DNA from: an uncultured Bacteroides sp.
Lineage (GTDB): Bacteria; Bacteroidota; Bacteroidia; Bacteroidales; Bacteroidaceae
Length of the DNA: 64,000 nucleotides
Assembly: GCA_944320865.1 (NCBI GenBank)
Contig: CALUJC010000005.1
Location: forward strand, 1 to 64,000
Direction: 5' to 3'
A program made the translations under genes and the position numbers. Shown piece by piece: positions 1-8,221 of this stretch (its first letter is position 1; the number at the start of each line of letters is the position of its first letter). A model generated the notes under the pieces. That model was not told the origin of the DNA, did not search any database, and saw nothing but the letters and a program-made list of their open reading frames with translations.

Positions 1-77
1 CGGCGTTGCCGTCCGCAAATACTCCGCCCCTCGTTGCCTCGTCAACTTGTCTCCTTGTCAACTAAATTATCATTTCA
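1..77 (+). repeat. Intergenic repeat, copy 1 (cut by window edge)
   Basis: This stretch is closely similar to 6079-6155: CGGCGT(T/G)GCCGTCC, then CTCGTTGCC(T/C)(C/T)GTCAACTTGTC, CCTTGTCAA and AAATTATCATTT in the same order. The inner part is built from roughly 8-bp units (GTCAACTT, GTCTCCTT, GTCAACT). Like the second copy it ends shortly before a start codon (101). The left part, which would carry the opposing hairpin arm, is outside the window. Confidence 0.7.
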
Positions 78-100
78 GTAGCTATTTAACAACATAAAAT

Positions 101-1033
101 ATGAAAAGAGTTTTGGTTACGGGTGGAGCCGGGTTTATCGGTTCCCACCTGTGTGAAAGGTTATTGTCCGAAGGTTGCGACGTGCTGTGCGTAGACAACT
201 ACTTCACGGGCAGTAAAGACAACGTGAGGCACCTGCTGGATAACCACTATTTTGAAGTGGTGCGCCACGACGTGACCATGCCGTATTATGCGGAAGTGGA
301 CGAGATATATAACCTGGCCTGTCCGGCTTCTCCGATACATTACCAGTATGACCCGATTCAGACGATGAAGGTATCCATGTATGGCTCTATGAATATGCTG
401 GGGCTGGCCAAGCGCACCAAGGCAAAGATTCTGCAGGCCTCGACGAGCGAAGTGTATGGCGACCCCGTGGTGCACCCCCAAGTGGAGAGCTATTGGGGCA
501 ATGTCAACCCCATAGGCATACGCTCGTGCTACGACGAGGGGAAACGGGCTGCCGAGACCTTGTTTATGGACTATTACCGGCAAAACGGGGTGAAGATAAA
601 AATCATACGCATCTTCAACACCTACGGGCCCAGGATGAGCAAGAATGACGGGCGCGTAGTGTCCAACTTCATTGTGCAGGCACTGAAGGGCGAGGACATC
701 ACCATCTATGGAGACGGAAGCCAGACACGCAGTTTTCAGTATGTGGACGACCTGGTGGAAGGGATGGTGCGCATGATGAATACGGGAGATGACTTCATAG
801 GCCCGGTAAACATAGGCAATCCGGGAGAATTCACCATGCTTGAGCTGGCCGAGAAAATCATAGAGCTGACCCATTCCCAATCTCGGTTGGTATTCATGCC
901 TTTGCCGAAAGACGACCCCAGGCAGCGGAAACCGGACATTACGCTGGCCAAAGAAAAGCTGGATTGGGAACCGAAAGTCAAGCTGGAAGAAGGCTTGAAA
1001 CGAACCATACAGTATTTTGAACAGATATTGTAA
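101..1033 (+). CDS. UDP-glucuronate decarboxylase (UDP-xylose synthase)
   Basis: A 310-aa extended short-chain dehydrogenase/reductase of normal length for the family. It is expected to convert UDP-glucuronate to UDP-xylose in the cytoplasm using bound NAD. The Rossmann motif TGGAGFIG is at residues 7-14, the active-site Ser/Thr stretch STSEVYG at 114-120, and the catalytic Tyr-x3-Lys pair is YDEGK at 144-148. Residues such as [14 protein letters not shown] and [10 protein letters not shown] are typical of UXS rather than of other epimerases. It is the first of four genes on the + strand and shares one base with the next gene. Its substrate would be made by a UDP-glucose dehydrogenase; one begins at the far right of this window. 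Confidence 0.93.
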   Translation: MKRVLVTGGAGFIGSHLCERLLSEGCDVLCVDNYFTGSKDNVRHLLDNHYFEVVRHDVTMPYYAEVDEIYNLACPASPIHYQYDPIQTMKVSMYGSMNMLGLAKRTKAKILQASTSEVYGDPVVHPQVESYWGNVNPIGIRSCYDEGKRAAETLFMDYYRQNGVKIKIIRIFNTYGPRMSKNDGRVVSNFIVQALKGEDITIYGDGSQTRSFQYVDDLVEGMVRMMNTGDDFIGPVNIGNPGEFTMLELAEKIIELTHSQSRLVFMPLPKDDPRQRKPDITLAKEKLDWEPKVKLEEGLKRTIQYFEQIL

Positions 1034-1773
1034 TGAAAGTCTCCATCATCACCTCCTGCTTCAACCGGGAGGAAACCATTGCGCAGGCCATTGAGAGCGT
1101 GCTGGGGCAGGACTATCCGCACGTGGAGTACATCGTGGTGGACGGGGCAAGCCGGGACGGCTCTATGCAGGTCATCGAGCGCTATAAGGGGCGTATAGCC
1201 AAGATTGTATCGGAACCGGACAAGGGGATGTATGAGGGCATCAACAAGGGAATAAGGGCCGCTACGGGGGACGTGGTGGGGCTGCTGCACTCGGACGACT
1301 TTCTGTTTGACACCGGTGTCATCAGCCGGATTGTGCAGTGCTTTGAGGACACGGGGGCGGACTTTGTGTATGGCAACGGGCTGTTTGTCGACGCGAAAAA
1401 TACGGACAAGGTGGTGCGCAACTGGGTGAGCGGGAAGTATAGCAAGTGGAAGGTGAGGCACGGCTGGCTGCCACTGCACCCCACGTGCTACATACGCAGG
1501 GAGTGCCTGGAGCGGTGGGGACTGTATGACGAGAGCTACCGCATTGCGGCGGACTCGGACTGGCTGTTCCGCTACCTGTATGAGGCGGACTTGAAGGTGG
1601 CCTATCTGGACCGTTATATCGTGAGGATGCGCATGGGCGGACTGAGCACCGACCGCAGGCGCATGCGGATGATGTGGCAGGAAGATGTGCGCATGTATCG
1701 CAGCCACGGTCTGCCTCCCGTCTGGACGAAATTGCAGAAGATGGCTTGGAAGGTGCCACAATTCTTTGGGTGA
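1033..1773 (+). CDS. Family 2 glycosyltransferase
   Basis: A 246-aa GT-A fold glycosyltransferase, predicted to move a sugar from a nucleotide donor to a lipid-linked oligosaccharide on the inner face of the membrane. The N-terminus VSIITSCFNREETIAQAIESV is the usual GT2 opening. VDGASRDGS follows at about residue 36, and the acidic metal-binding motif HSDD is near residue 86. A DSDW motif near residue 173 matches the acceptor-side loop of the WcaA/WcaE-like subgroup. There are no membrane segments. It starts within the last base of the preceding stop codon and ends six bases before the next gene, so the genes are translationally coupled. Donor and acceptor sugars cannot be read from the sequence. 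Confidence 0.9.
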   Translation: MKVSIITSCFNREETIAQAIESVLGQDYPHVEYIVVDGASRDGSMQVIERYKGRIAKIVSEPDKGMYEGINKGIRAATGDVVGLLHSDDFLFDTGVISRIVQCFEDTGADFVYGNGLFVDAKNTDKVVRNWVSGKYSKWKVRHGWLPLHPTCYIRRECLERWGLYDESYRIAADSDWLFRYLYEADLKVAYLDRYIVRMRMGGLSTDRRRMRMMWQEDVRMYRSHGLPPVWTKLQKMAWKVPQFFG

Positions 1774-1779
1774 GAAAAC

Positions 1780-2814
1780 ATGAACCAACGTGATAGTCTT
1801 TTCTTTTACTTCTTGCGCATGGGGCTGTGGGAAGCAGAGGAGGTGTACGCCGGAGCGGCACCCGGGCGGGAGGACTGGGAGCGGATGTTCCGGACAGCGC
1901 AGCTGCAGGCGGTGACGGGGGTGGTGATGGATGGCATTGCACGAACCGGCATGCGTCCGGACAGGAGCCTGTGGGAGCAATGGGTGTGGCACCTCTTGTA
2001 TGTGGAGCAGATGAACCGGCGCATTGTGCAGTGTGGCAGGCGGTGGCTGTCGTGGCTTGGGGAGAAGGGCATCCGGGCGTTCGTGTTCAAGGGCACTTCG
2101 GTGGCATCGTGGTATGGCCAGCCGTTGCACCGCAGCTTTGGCGACGTGGACATCGTGGTGCAAGAGGGGTGGGAGAAGCTCGTCCCGGCACTGAAGGAGG
2201 CCGACATAGCCTACCGGAATGAGCATGGCGACCTGGTGGTGCAGGACAACGACCAGGTGCCCGTAGAGCTGCACAAGCGCTGGGAGTATGTGTACAACCC
2301 ACTGGTAAACAGCAGGCTGCAGCGGCTGTTGGGCAAAGCTGCCGAGAAGGACAGGGAGCTGTATCTGGTGTGCCTGATTCTGCACCTGCAACGCCATTTC
2401 CTGACGTATGGCATCGGGCTGAAGCAGGTGTGCGACGTGGCTGTGATGCTGCATGCCGCTGCGCCGGACAGGGAGCGGACGGCAGGCATGCTGCGTAGGC
2501 TGCATGCCGTCGCATTCAGTAGGCTGTTGTTCGGATTTATTGATGTCTATCTTGGGGGAATAAGGCAATATCCTTTACCACCGGTGACGTCCGGAAAGCA
2601 GTTCGATGTGTTGTGCGATGTGATTATGAACGACGGTTATCTCCAGAAGAAGCAGCAAGAGGCGCAGGCCGTCAACCGGCGTTCGGCAGTGGCCCGCATA
2701 GCCTGCAACGTGTGGTTTTGGGCACGTCGCAGCCTCAGGCTGTTCGGCATATTGCCGGGCGAGACTTGCGGTTTCTGGTGGCATCTGGCATGGAGAAGAA
2801 TTTTTAACAGTTAA
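1780..2814 (+). CDS. PF14907-type putative nucleotidyltransferase
   Basis: A 344-aa protein resembling the uncharacterised nucleotidyltransferase family NTP_transf_5. The core is FVFKGTSVASWY (about 102-112) followed by HRSFGDVDIVV (117-127), with the two Asp (D122, D124) where the fold binds metal. An HKRW segment near residue 163 also fits. The rest is helical, with no signal peptide. Members occur in exopolysaccharide loci and in lasso-peptide or other RiPP clusters beside PqqD-like proteins, but no reaction is firmly established for this form. Here it lies between two polysaccharide genes. The S26-ABC fusion and PqqD genes 3.4-6.8 kb downstream make the RiPP-type association worth noting. 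Family assignment is from memory of the motif. Confidence 0.75.
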   Translation: MNQRDSLFFYFLRMGLWEAEEVYAGAAPGREDWERMFRTAQLQAVTGVVMDGIARTGMRPDRSLWEQWVWHLLYVEQMNRRIVQCGRRWLSWLGEKGIRAFVFKGTSVASWYGQPLHRSFGDVDIVVQEGWEKLVPALKEADIAYRNEHGDLVVQDNDQVPVELHKRWEYVYNPLVNSRLQRLLGKAAEKDRELYLVCLILHLQRHFLTYGIGLKQVCDVAVMLHAAAPDRERTAGMLRRLHAVAFSRLLFGFIDVYLGGIRQYPLPPVTSGKQFDVLCDVIMNDGYLQKKQQEAQAVNRRSAVARIACNVWFWARRSLRLFGILPGETCGFWWHLAWRRIFNS

Positions 2815-2817
2815 CCT

Positions 2818-3450
2818 ATGAAAGAAATGAACATGATTTCACCGTTGAACCGAAGAGGGAACCGATGGCTGAAACGGGCGTTTGACGTCGTGTTTTCGCT
2901 GCTGTTCCTCTGCACGGTATTTCCGGTATTGCTGATTATTGTGGTCATCGTGACGGAGTGCACCATGCCCGGCAAGCTGTTCTTCATCCAGAAACGGACG
3001 GGATGGAAGGGCAGGACTTTCCGGTGTGTCAAGTTCCGCACGATGCGGCAGAACACGGAGGCCGACACGCGGCAGGCCACCCGGACGGATGAACGCATAA
3101 CGCGCTGGGGGCATGTGCTGCGGAAGACCAACCTGGACGAGACTCCGCAGTTCTGGAACGTGCTGATGGGGGACATGAGCATCGTGGGCCCGCGTCCGCA
3201 CATGGTGAGGCAGACGGAGGAATACTCCCGCCTGATTGACGGGTATGCCAGGCGCCTGGAGGTGAAACCCGGGGTGACGGGATGGAGCCAGGTGAACGGA
3301 TTCCGTGGCGAAACCGCCCATCTGGCCGACATGGAGAACCGGGTGAAGTATGACCTGTGGTACATAGGGCATTGGAGCTTCCGGCTGGACTTGTACATCA
3401 TTCTGAAGACAGCCAAAAGCTGTTTCTATTTTGATGAAAAGGCTTATTAG
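2818..3450 (+). CDS. Undecaprenyl-phosphate sugar transferase (WcaJ/WbaP-type catalytic domain)
   Basis: A 210-aa bacterial sugar transferase (PF02397) that would start polysaccharide repeat-unit synthesis by transferring a sugar-1-phosphate to undecaprenyl phosphate at the inner membrane. One hydrophobic segment spans about residues 20-46 (FDVVFSLLFLCTVFPVLLIIVVIV). After it come RTGWKGRTFRCVKFRTM, the LRKTNLDETPQFWNVLMGDMS core, and VGPRPHM, the family hallmarks. It lacks the four-helix N-terminal domain of full-length WcaJ/WbaP, like the small PglC-type enzymes. The start at 2818 was chosen because it directly follows the previous stop. It is the last gene of the operon. Confidence 0.92.
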   Translation: MKEMNMISPLNRRGNRWLKRAFDVVFSLLFLCTVFPVLLIIVVIVTECTMPGKLFFIQKRTGWKGRTFRCVKFRTMRQNTEADTRQATRTDERITRWGHVLRKTNLDETPQFWNVLMGDMSIVGPRPHMVRQTEEYSRLIDGYARRLEVKPGVTGWSQVNGFRGETAHLADMENRVKYDLWYIGHWSFRLDLYIILKTAKSCFYFDEKAY

Positions 3451-3478
3451 GGAAATGGGATTTTAGTTGTGTGTTTAC

Positions 3479-3887
3479 GATGGCACGCAGATGACGCAGA
3501 CGAGCGCAGATGACCGCAGATTCTTAAGGGCTGCGCCATGTATCTGTCATTCTGAGCGTTGTTCTCCCCCGATAACGGGGGAGCCTGAGGGGGTACGAAG
3601 AATCTCCTATTATGTGAGAGACACGGCTCTTTCATTTAAACTCGGAACAAACTGATAACCACTGATTATATTGATTTTACATCAACAGAGACAGATGGCA
3701 TTTAGTCTATGTTGTATCAATAGCGACGTTTGGCTGCTCCTAAATGCCTATCAGCCACAAACATTGAAAATTCAAAGCATTTTTAAATGAAAGAACCGTG
3801 TGTGAGAGATGCTTCACTGGCGTTCAGCATGACGAAAAGAAAAAATCTGCGTAAATCTGCGCTCGTCTGCGTCATCTGCGTGCCATC
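3479..3887. repeat. 409-bp imperfect inverted-repeat element
   Basis: The outer 44-bp arms at 3479-3522 and 3844-3887 are reverse complements at about 41 of 44 positions. Each is made of a degenerate 9-10 bp unit around (A)TCTGCG. A second inner pair (around 3620-3640 and 3782-3802) matches as CACGG(C/T)TCTTTCATTTAAA. A third imperfect pair sits between them (TGTCATTCTGAGCG near 3547 against the complement of the bases near 3830). Inside is a perfect 8-bp hairpin CTCCCCCG/CGGGGGAG at 3564-3583. No ORF of interest lies inside. With the operator block below it accounts for the 588-base gap between genes. Confidence 0.8.
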
Positions 3888-3921
3888 AAAATGCATAACC
3901 CGATTAATTATCATTTGTCCC

Positions 3922-3992
3922 CCAGTCAAGCAGCAATTTTTTCCCAGTTAGGAAAAAATCGCGGCCCGGTTAGGGAAGAATTTATATGTATG
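3922..3992 (+). promoter_or_regulatory. Three 9-bp direct repeats at 22-bp spacing plus weak -7 box
   Basis: CCAGTCAAG (3922), CCAGTTAGG (3944) and CCGGTTAGG (3966) start exactly 22 bp apart, two helical turns. A near-consensus -7 box TATGTATG is at 3985-3992, so the proximal site would sit in the -30 region. LytTR regulators bind pairs of about 9-bp direct repeats with similar spacing, and CCAGTTAGG fits most of their GTT-centred consensus. The downstream target would be the OmpA-like gene at 4039. The same three sites in the same order occur at 12502-12555 on the minus strand. Confidence 0.55.
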
Positions 3993-4038
3993 TAAACACT
4001 GAACAATTGTTAAACTTCAAATTTTAGTAAAAACAGAG

Positions 4039-5802
4039 ATGAGAAAATTTGTATTTGGAATGCTGCTACTAGCTGGATGCTGTGGCAGCATGCAGGCACA
4101 GGACATTGTGCGTAGCGATACGACAATCGTTGAAACCGAATGTACGCCGCAGCCTACGGACGACCACTACCGGATTGTGACCAACCGCTTTTGGGACAAC
4201 TGGTTCGTGCTGGCCAATGTAGGCGGGCACGCTTTCTTTGGCGACTATGGCAGTGTGGGGAAGCTGTCGGGACTGCTGTCGCCGGACTTCAACGTGGGCG
4301 TAGGTAAATGGTTTACGCCGGGCATCGGTGCCAAGGTGCAGTTTGGCCTCGGAAACTCTAAGGGGTACAGCAAGGAGAGCACCCTCTTCACCTACGGCGA
4401 CTGGCTGACCAATGGCGACGGGGTGCAGTACCTGAAATCGAAAACCAAGTGGTGGGACCTGAACGTGAACGCCATGTTCAACCTGTCGCGCCTGTTCAAG
4501 GGTTACGAGGGAAAGAACTCGGACAAGCTGATGAACCAGTTCATTGCTTCGGTCGGCATCGGCGCCTTGCATCACTACGGCATCCCGCAGCAGCGCAACG
4601 AGTGGAGCGGGCACTTTGAGCTGCAATACAGCCGTTTCTTCAATAAAGAAAAGAGCTTCTCGCTGGACCTGAAGGCGCGTGCCATGGTGTATCAGACCAA
4701 CTTTGACGGTATCACGCTGAAGAAGAACGGGGAAAAGAGCGTGTGGTTCGACTCGAACATCGGGCTGAGCGTGGGCTTCACCTACTACTTCAAGAAACGG
4801 CATTGGGACCGCTGCCTGCCGTGCGAGAATCCCGTGTACATCAACAACGTGATTGCACCGGCTGTGATTCCGGTAAGCGACTGTCCGGAATACGGCGTGC
4901 TGGAGTTCTTTGTGTTCTTCCCCAACAACTACTCCGGCCGCAACGATGCGCCCACCATGGTGGACGAGCCTGTGAACGCCATCGACTACCTGGCATCGGG
5001 CATCTTTACGCAGACCAAGTTTGACGATGCCGACGCTGTGGCCCGACGGCTGGCAGCAGGCAGCTCGCTGAAGGGGTTGCGCACTTCTGACGTGCCCACC
5101 GAGAAGGGCAGCGAGGTGGTCGAGATTACCGGACTGACACGCGGTTACGAAATGTCGCAACAGCCCATTTCGCTCCCGATGGACGAGGAGAGCATGAACC
5201 GCTTCAAGGAGCAGACCGGCTACTACTATGCGCCGATATATTGCCAAGGCAATACGTGGTACTACCGTGTGGACAAGGAAACGGCCATGCAGCGCCTGAT
5301 TGACGGAGAAAACTACAAGGAGGCACAATCGTTTGGCCTGAATACCCACGACGGCCTGGGCATTGTGGAGCAAAACATGAGGCCTGACCCCGATGCAGAA
5401 CTCTATAGCTTTGCAGATGTCTATGGGGCCATTGAGGAAAATACCGGCAATGTGGCACAGGCCAGCGACCAAGCTGCCGTAGACCGCCTGACTGATATTT
5501 TTGAAAAAGGACGCGTGCTTTACGTCGTGGCCGAAGGTTTGGCTACCAGCCAGGATAACTTTATTGGCGAGAATGCCGAAGAAATCGGTTTGGAACGTAA
5601 CAAGGCATTGGCTTACAATCGTGCCTTTACGGTGGTGAACTGGTTGAAGACGAATGACAAATTCCAGAAAGTGCCGGGCAATGCCTTCATCGTGAATGCA
5701 CTGGTCAATCCGGTGGTTGAAGTGAACGATGCAAGTACCCGTGGACTGAACTCCAAGGTAAGACGCAGCGTGAAGGTGCGCATTTACTATGCCATAGATT
5801 AA
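4039..5802 (+). CDS. OmpA-like outer-membrane protein
   Basis: A 587-aa secreted protein with a signal peptide (MRKFVFGMLLLAGCCGSMQAQ). The N-terminal half (about 30-270) alternates in the way of a beta-barrel with aromatic-girdle residues (WFVLANVGGHAFFGDY, VGVGKWFTPGIGAKVQFGLG, LSVGFTYYFKKR). The C-terminal third ends in an OmpA-like region where NKALAYNRAFTVVNWLK (about 525-541) matches the peptidoglycan-binding helix pattern. It is longer than classic OmpA because of a roughly 130-residue middle domain of unknown role. It is monocistronic, flanked by repeats, followed by a strong terminator, and preceded by the 22-bp spaced sites. A structural or cell-wall anchoring role is inferred. Confidence 0.8.
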   Translation: MRKFVFGMLLLAGCCGSMQAQDIVRSDTTIVETECTPQPTDDHYRIVTNRFWDNWFVLANVGGHAFFGDYGSVGKLSGLLSPDFNVGVGKWFTPGIGAKVQFGLGNSKGYSKESTLFTYGDWLTNGDGVQYLKSKTKWWDLNVNAMFNLSRLFKGYEGKNSDKLMNQFIASVGIGALHHYGIPQQRNEWSGHFELQYSRFFNKEKSFSLDLKARAMVYQTNFDGITLKKNGEKSVWFDSNIGLSVGFTYYFKKRHWDRCLPCENPVYINNVIAPAVIPVSDCPEYGVLEFFVFFPNNYSGRNDAPTMVDEPVNAIDYLASGIFTQTKFDDADAVARRLAAGSSLKGLRTSDVPTEKGSEVVEITGLTRGYEMSQQPISLPMDEESMNRFKEQTGYYYAPIYCQGNTWYYRVDKETAMQRLIDGENYKEAQSFGLNTHDGLGIVEQNMRPDPDAELYSFADVYGAIEENTGNVAQASDQAAVDRLTDIFEKGRVLYVVAEGLATSQDNFIGENAEEIGLERNKALAYNRAFTVVNWLKTNDKFQKVPGNAFIVNALVNPVVEVNDASTRGLNSKVRRSVKVRIYYAID

Positions 5803-5907
5803 TTATAGAAAAAGTCGCCGTGAGGCGACTTCCCGGCCTGTAGTGCTTAGCGAAGCCGCAGGTATCGCTTGCCGCATTGCGGTAAGTGTTTGTTTGTTTT
5901 GTTTGCG

Positions 5908-5940
5908 GAGGGTGCGTCGAAAGGCGCACCCTCTATTTTT
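5908..5940 (+). terminator. Rho-independent terminator
   Basis: A perfect 9-bp stem GAGGGTGCG/CGCACCCTC with an 8-base loop is followed by TATTTTTTA. A weaker hairpin (AAGTCGCC/GGCGACTT) lies at about 5813-5831. Both end transcription of the OmpA-like gene. Confidence 0.85.
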
Positions 5941-5957
5941 TAGTAGGGAAATAGGAA

Positions 5958-6155
5958 TTTAGCGCGCGCAAGCGCGCTTTAGTTGACGAGGAAACAAGTT
6001 AACGAGGCTACAAGGACAGTGAAACTGTCCAACTATGCTTAACCGCTGTGTGCCGCATAGCGGTTAAGCATAGTTGGACGGCGTGGCCGTCCTCAATATC
6101 ACTCCCTCGTTGCCTTGTCAACTTGTCCCCTTGTCAAACTAGTAAATTATCATTT
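5958..6155. repeat. Intergenic hairpin repeat, copy 2 (complete)
   Basis: The region begins TTTAGCGCGCGCAAGCGCGC. It continues with a left arm made of about 8-bp units (GACGAGGAAACAAGTTAACGAG), then a perfect 21-bp stem at 6027-6047 and 6059-6079 around an 11-base loop. A right arm complementary to the left (CTCGTTGCCTTGTCAACTTG) follows, and it ends TAAATTATCATTT at 6143-6155. It abuts the ATG of the next gene at 6158, so it supplies that gene's leader. The right part matches 1-77. Confidence 0.8.
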
Positions 6156-6157
6156 AC

Positions 6158-8221
6158 ATGATGAAACAGTATTTTGACAACGACATCCTGCTGTCGGAAG
6201 TGGCAGGACTACTTTGCGAAGGCAAGACGGTGACGATTCCCGTAAGGGGAAACAGCATGCGGCCTTTCCTGGCCGACGGGCGGGACAGTGTGGTGCTGCA
6301 ACGTGGCGAAGCGGACCGGTTGAAGCGTGGCGACGTGGTGCTGGCTACCGTGAGAGGCGGACAGACCTGGGTGTTGCACCGCATCGTGGCACGCCGTGGC
6401 AATCGCCTGACCTTGCAGGGAGACAATAACCGGGAGAAAGAGGCGGCCGATGTGAAGGACGTGGCAGGCGTGGCCATAGCCATGGTGCGCAAGGGCGCGA
6501 CGTATCCGGTGGGCGGATGGCAGTGGCGCCTGTATTCGTGTGGCTGGATGGCGAGGATGTCATGCCGCTGTTTGGGATGTCGGTGCAAGAACCTGCTGGC
6601 CTATCTGTGGCGGATATTGGATGGATACCGGTGGAGCGTACTGCTGAGTTGCCTGACCGGAATATTCTCCGTAGGGTTGGGACTATTGTTTATCTACCTT
6701 TCCAAGCTGGCCATAGATGCGGCAACTGCCGGACAGCGTGAAGAAATCTTCCGGTATGGAGCCATGTTGGTAATGACCACGCTGTTGCAACTGGCTTGTA
6801 ATGCGGCAGACAATTGGATAGCTGTGCGCACCCAGATCCGGGTGGGCAATGCCATGCGGAGCCGATTGCTTGCACACCTTCTGCATAGCCGCTGGGGTGA
6901 ACTGGAGCGGTTCCATACGGGCGATGTGGTGAACAGGGTGGAGAGCGACGCCTCGGCCTTGGTGGGATTGCTGACCAACTCTGTGCCCGCCTTTGTCATC
7001 ATGGGGCTACAGCTGTTGGCGGCGTTGGCGTTCTTCTGCTACCTGGATGCCCGCCTGCCTTGGATTGTGGTGGGTGTACTGCCCCTGTTCCTGCTGGGTG
7101 GTCGGGTGTACATGAAGCGCATGTACAGGCATACCGGCAAGTTGCGGCAGAGCGACAGCCGCATTCAAGCCATCATTCAGGAAAGCCTGCAGCAGCGCAG
7201 CGTGGTGAAAGCGCTGGAACTGGGTGAAGGACGACTGGATAAACTGGACAGGCAGCAGGAGTCCCTGCGCACAAGGCTGATGGAGCGCACACGCTTTTCC
7301 ATACTGTCGCGTATATGTGTATCGGCAGCCTTTGCGGGCGGCTATCTGGCTGCATTTCTGTGGGGAGTGTGTGGATTGTCGGCCGGCACTATTTCCTTTG
7401 GAACCATGGCTGCCTTCCTGCAGTTGGTGAGCAAAATTCAACAGCCCGTGTGGGACATGGCACGCCTTGTTCCTTCGGTGGTAGAGGGGAGAACATCGGT
7501 ACGACGCCTGAGGGAACTGGAAACTTTGGCAGCAGAAGAGGATGGAGACGGCATCCGGTTTAAGGAGATTCCCGATGTAGTTGTAAACAACATCACCTTT
7601 ACCTATGCCAAGGGCGATACGCCTGTGTTCAGCGGCTTCTCGTGCCGTTTCCCGGCAGGAAGCCGGACGGCAGTCGTCGGAGAAACGGGCAAGGGGAAAA
7701 CCACCTTGTTGCGTCTGTTGTTGGCGTTCGATGTGCCTCAATCGGGCAGCATCAAGCTCTGTCCGCCGCAGGGTGGGGAGGGGGTGCCGGTGTCGTCGCG
7801 CACCCGCTGCAACTTCACCTATGTGCCCCAAGGCAATACGTTGTTTAGCGGAACGGTGCGCGACAACCTGCGGATGGGAAATCCCCAGACCACGAGCGAG
7901 GAGATGCGCCGTGCCTTGCACGCAGCGGCAGCCGACTTTGTGTTTGCACTGCCCCAGGGGCTGGATACCTTCATAGGCGAGCAGGGTAGCGGTCTGAGCG
8001 AGGGGCAGGCACAACGCATAGCCATAGCCCGTGCCTTGCTGCGCAATCGCCCCATCCTGTTGCTGGACGAGGCAACCTCAGCGCTCGATGAAGACACGGA
8101 ACGCCAACTGATGGAGAACCTGGAAAGGGAGTATGCCGGCCGGACTGTGATTTTCATTACCCACCATGCGGCAGTGGCGGCACGGTGCGGACAAAGCATA
8201 AGAATTGAGAATGAAGAATGA
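6158..8221 (+). CDS. S26-type peptidase fused to ABC exporter (permease plus ATPase)
   Basis: A 687-aa protein. Residues 1-110 resemble an S24/S26 signal-peptidase domain: GNSMRPFL with nucleophile-like S33, KRGDVVLATV, then VLHRI with H74 and GDNN at 88-91. The Ser/His pattern is that of the S26B (SipW/Sec11) group rather than Ser/Lys. A Cys-rich stretch CRCLGCRC (136-143) links it to an ABC type I exporter with several membrane helices in about 160-420. The nucleotide-binding domain has Walker A GETGKGKT (508-515), signature LSEGQ (613-617), Walker B ILLLDEATSALD (633-644) and H669. The neighbouring convergent gene is PqqD-like. Processing and export of a peptide is inferred; the substrate is not visible. 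There is no C39 peptidase domain. Confidence 0.82.
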   Translation: MMKQYFDNDILLSEVAGLLCEGKTVTIPVRGNSMRPFLADGRDSVVLQRGEADRLKRGDVVLATVRGGQTWVLHRIVARRGNRLTLQGDNNREKEAADVKDVAGVAIAMVRKGATYPVGGWQWRLYSCGWMARMSCRCLGCRCKNLLAYLWRILDGYRWSVLLSCLTGIFSVGLGLLFIYLSKLAIDAATAGQREEIFRYGAMLVMTTLLQLACNAADNWIAVRTQIRVGNAMRSRLLAHLLHSRWGELERFHTGDVVNRVESDASALVGLLTNSVPAFVIMGLQLLAALAFFCYLDARLPWIVVGVLPLFLLGGRVYMKRMYRHTGKLRQSDSRIQAIIQESLQQRSVVKALELGEGRLDKLDRQQESLRTRLMERTRFSILSRICVSAAFAGGYLAAFLWGVCGLSAGTISFGTMAAFLQLVSKIQQPVWDMARLVPSVVEGRTSVRRLRELETLAAEEDGDGIRFKEIPDVVVNNITFTYAKGDTPVFSGFSCRFPAGSRTAVVGETGKGKTTLLRLLLAFDVPQSGSIKLCPPQGGEGVPVSSRTRCNFTYVPQGNTLFSGTVRDNLRMGNPQTTSEEMRRALHAAAADFVFALPQGLDTFIGEQGSGLSEGQAQRIAIARALLRNRPILLLDEATSALDEDTERQLMENLEREYAGRTVIFITHHAAVAARCGQSIRIENEE

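Noticed and set aside
736..2568. A 610-codon open frame on the minus strand.
   Set aside because: It is antisense to three well-supported polysaccharide genes, is rich in His/Pro/Leu as GC-rich shadow frames are, and has no domain.
4069..5472. A 467-codon minus-strand frame.
   Set aside because: Shadow of the OmpA-like gene; Val/His/Leu-rich with no recognisable motif.
6158..8221. The ABC fusion as a C39-peptidase bacteriocin exporter.
   Set aside because: The N-domain has GNSMRP and HRI/GDNN of S24/S26 peptidases and lacks the Cys-His motifs of C39.
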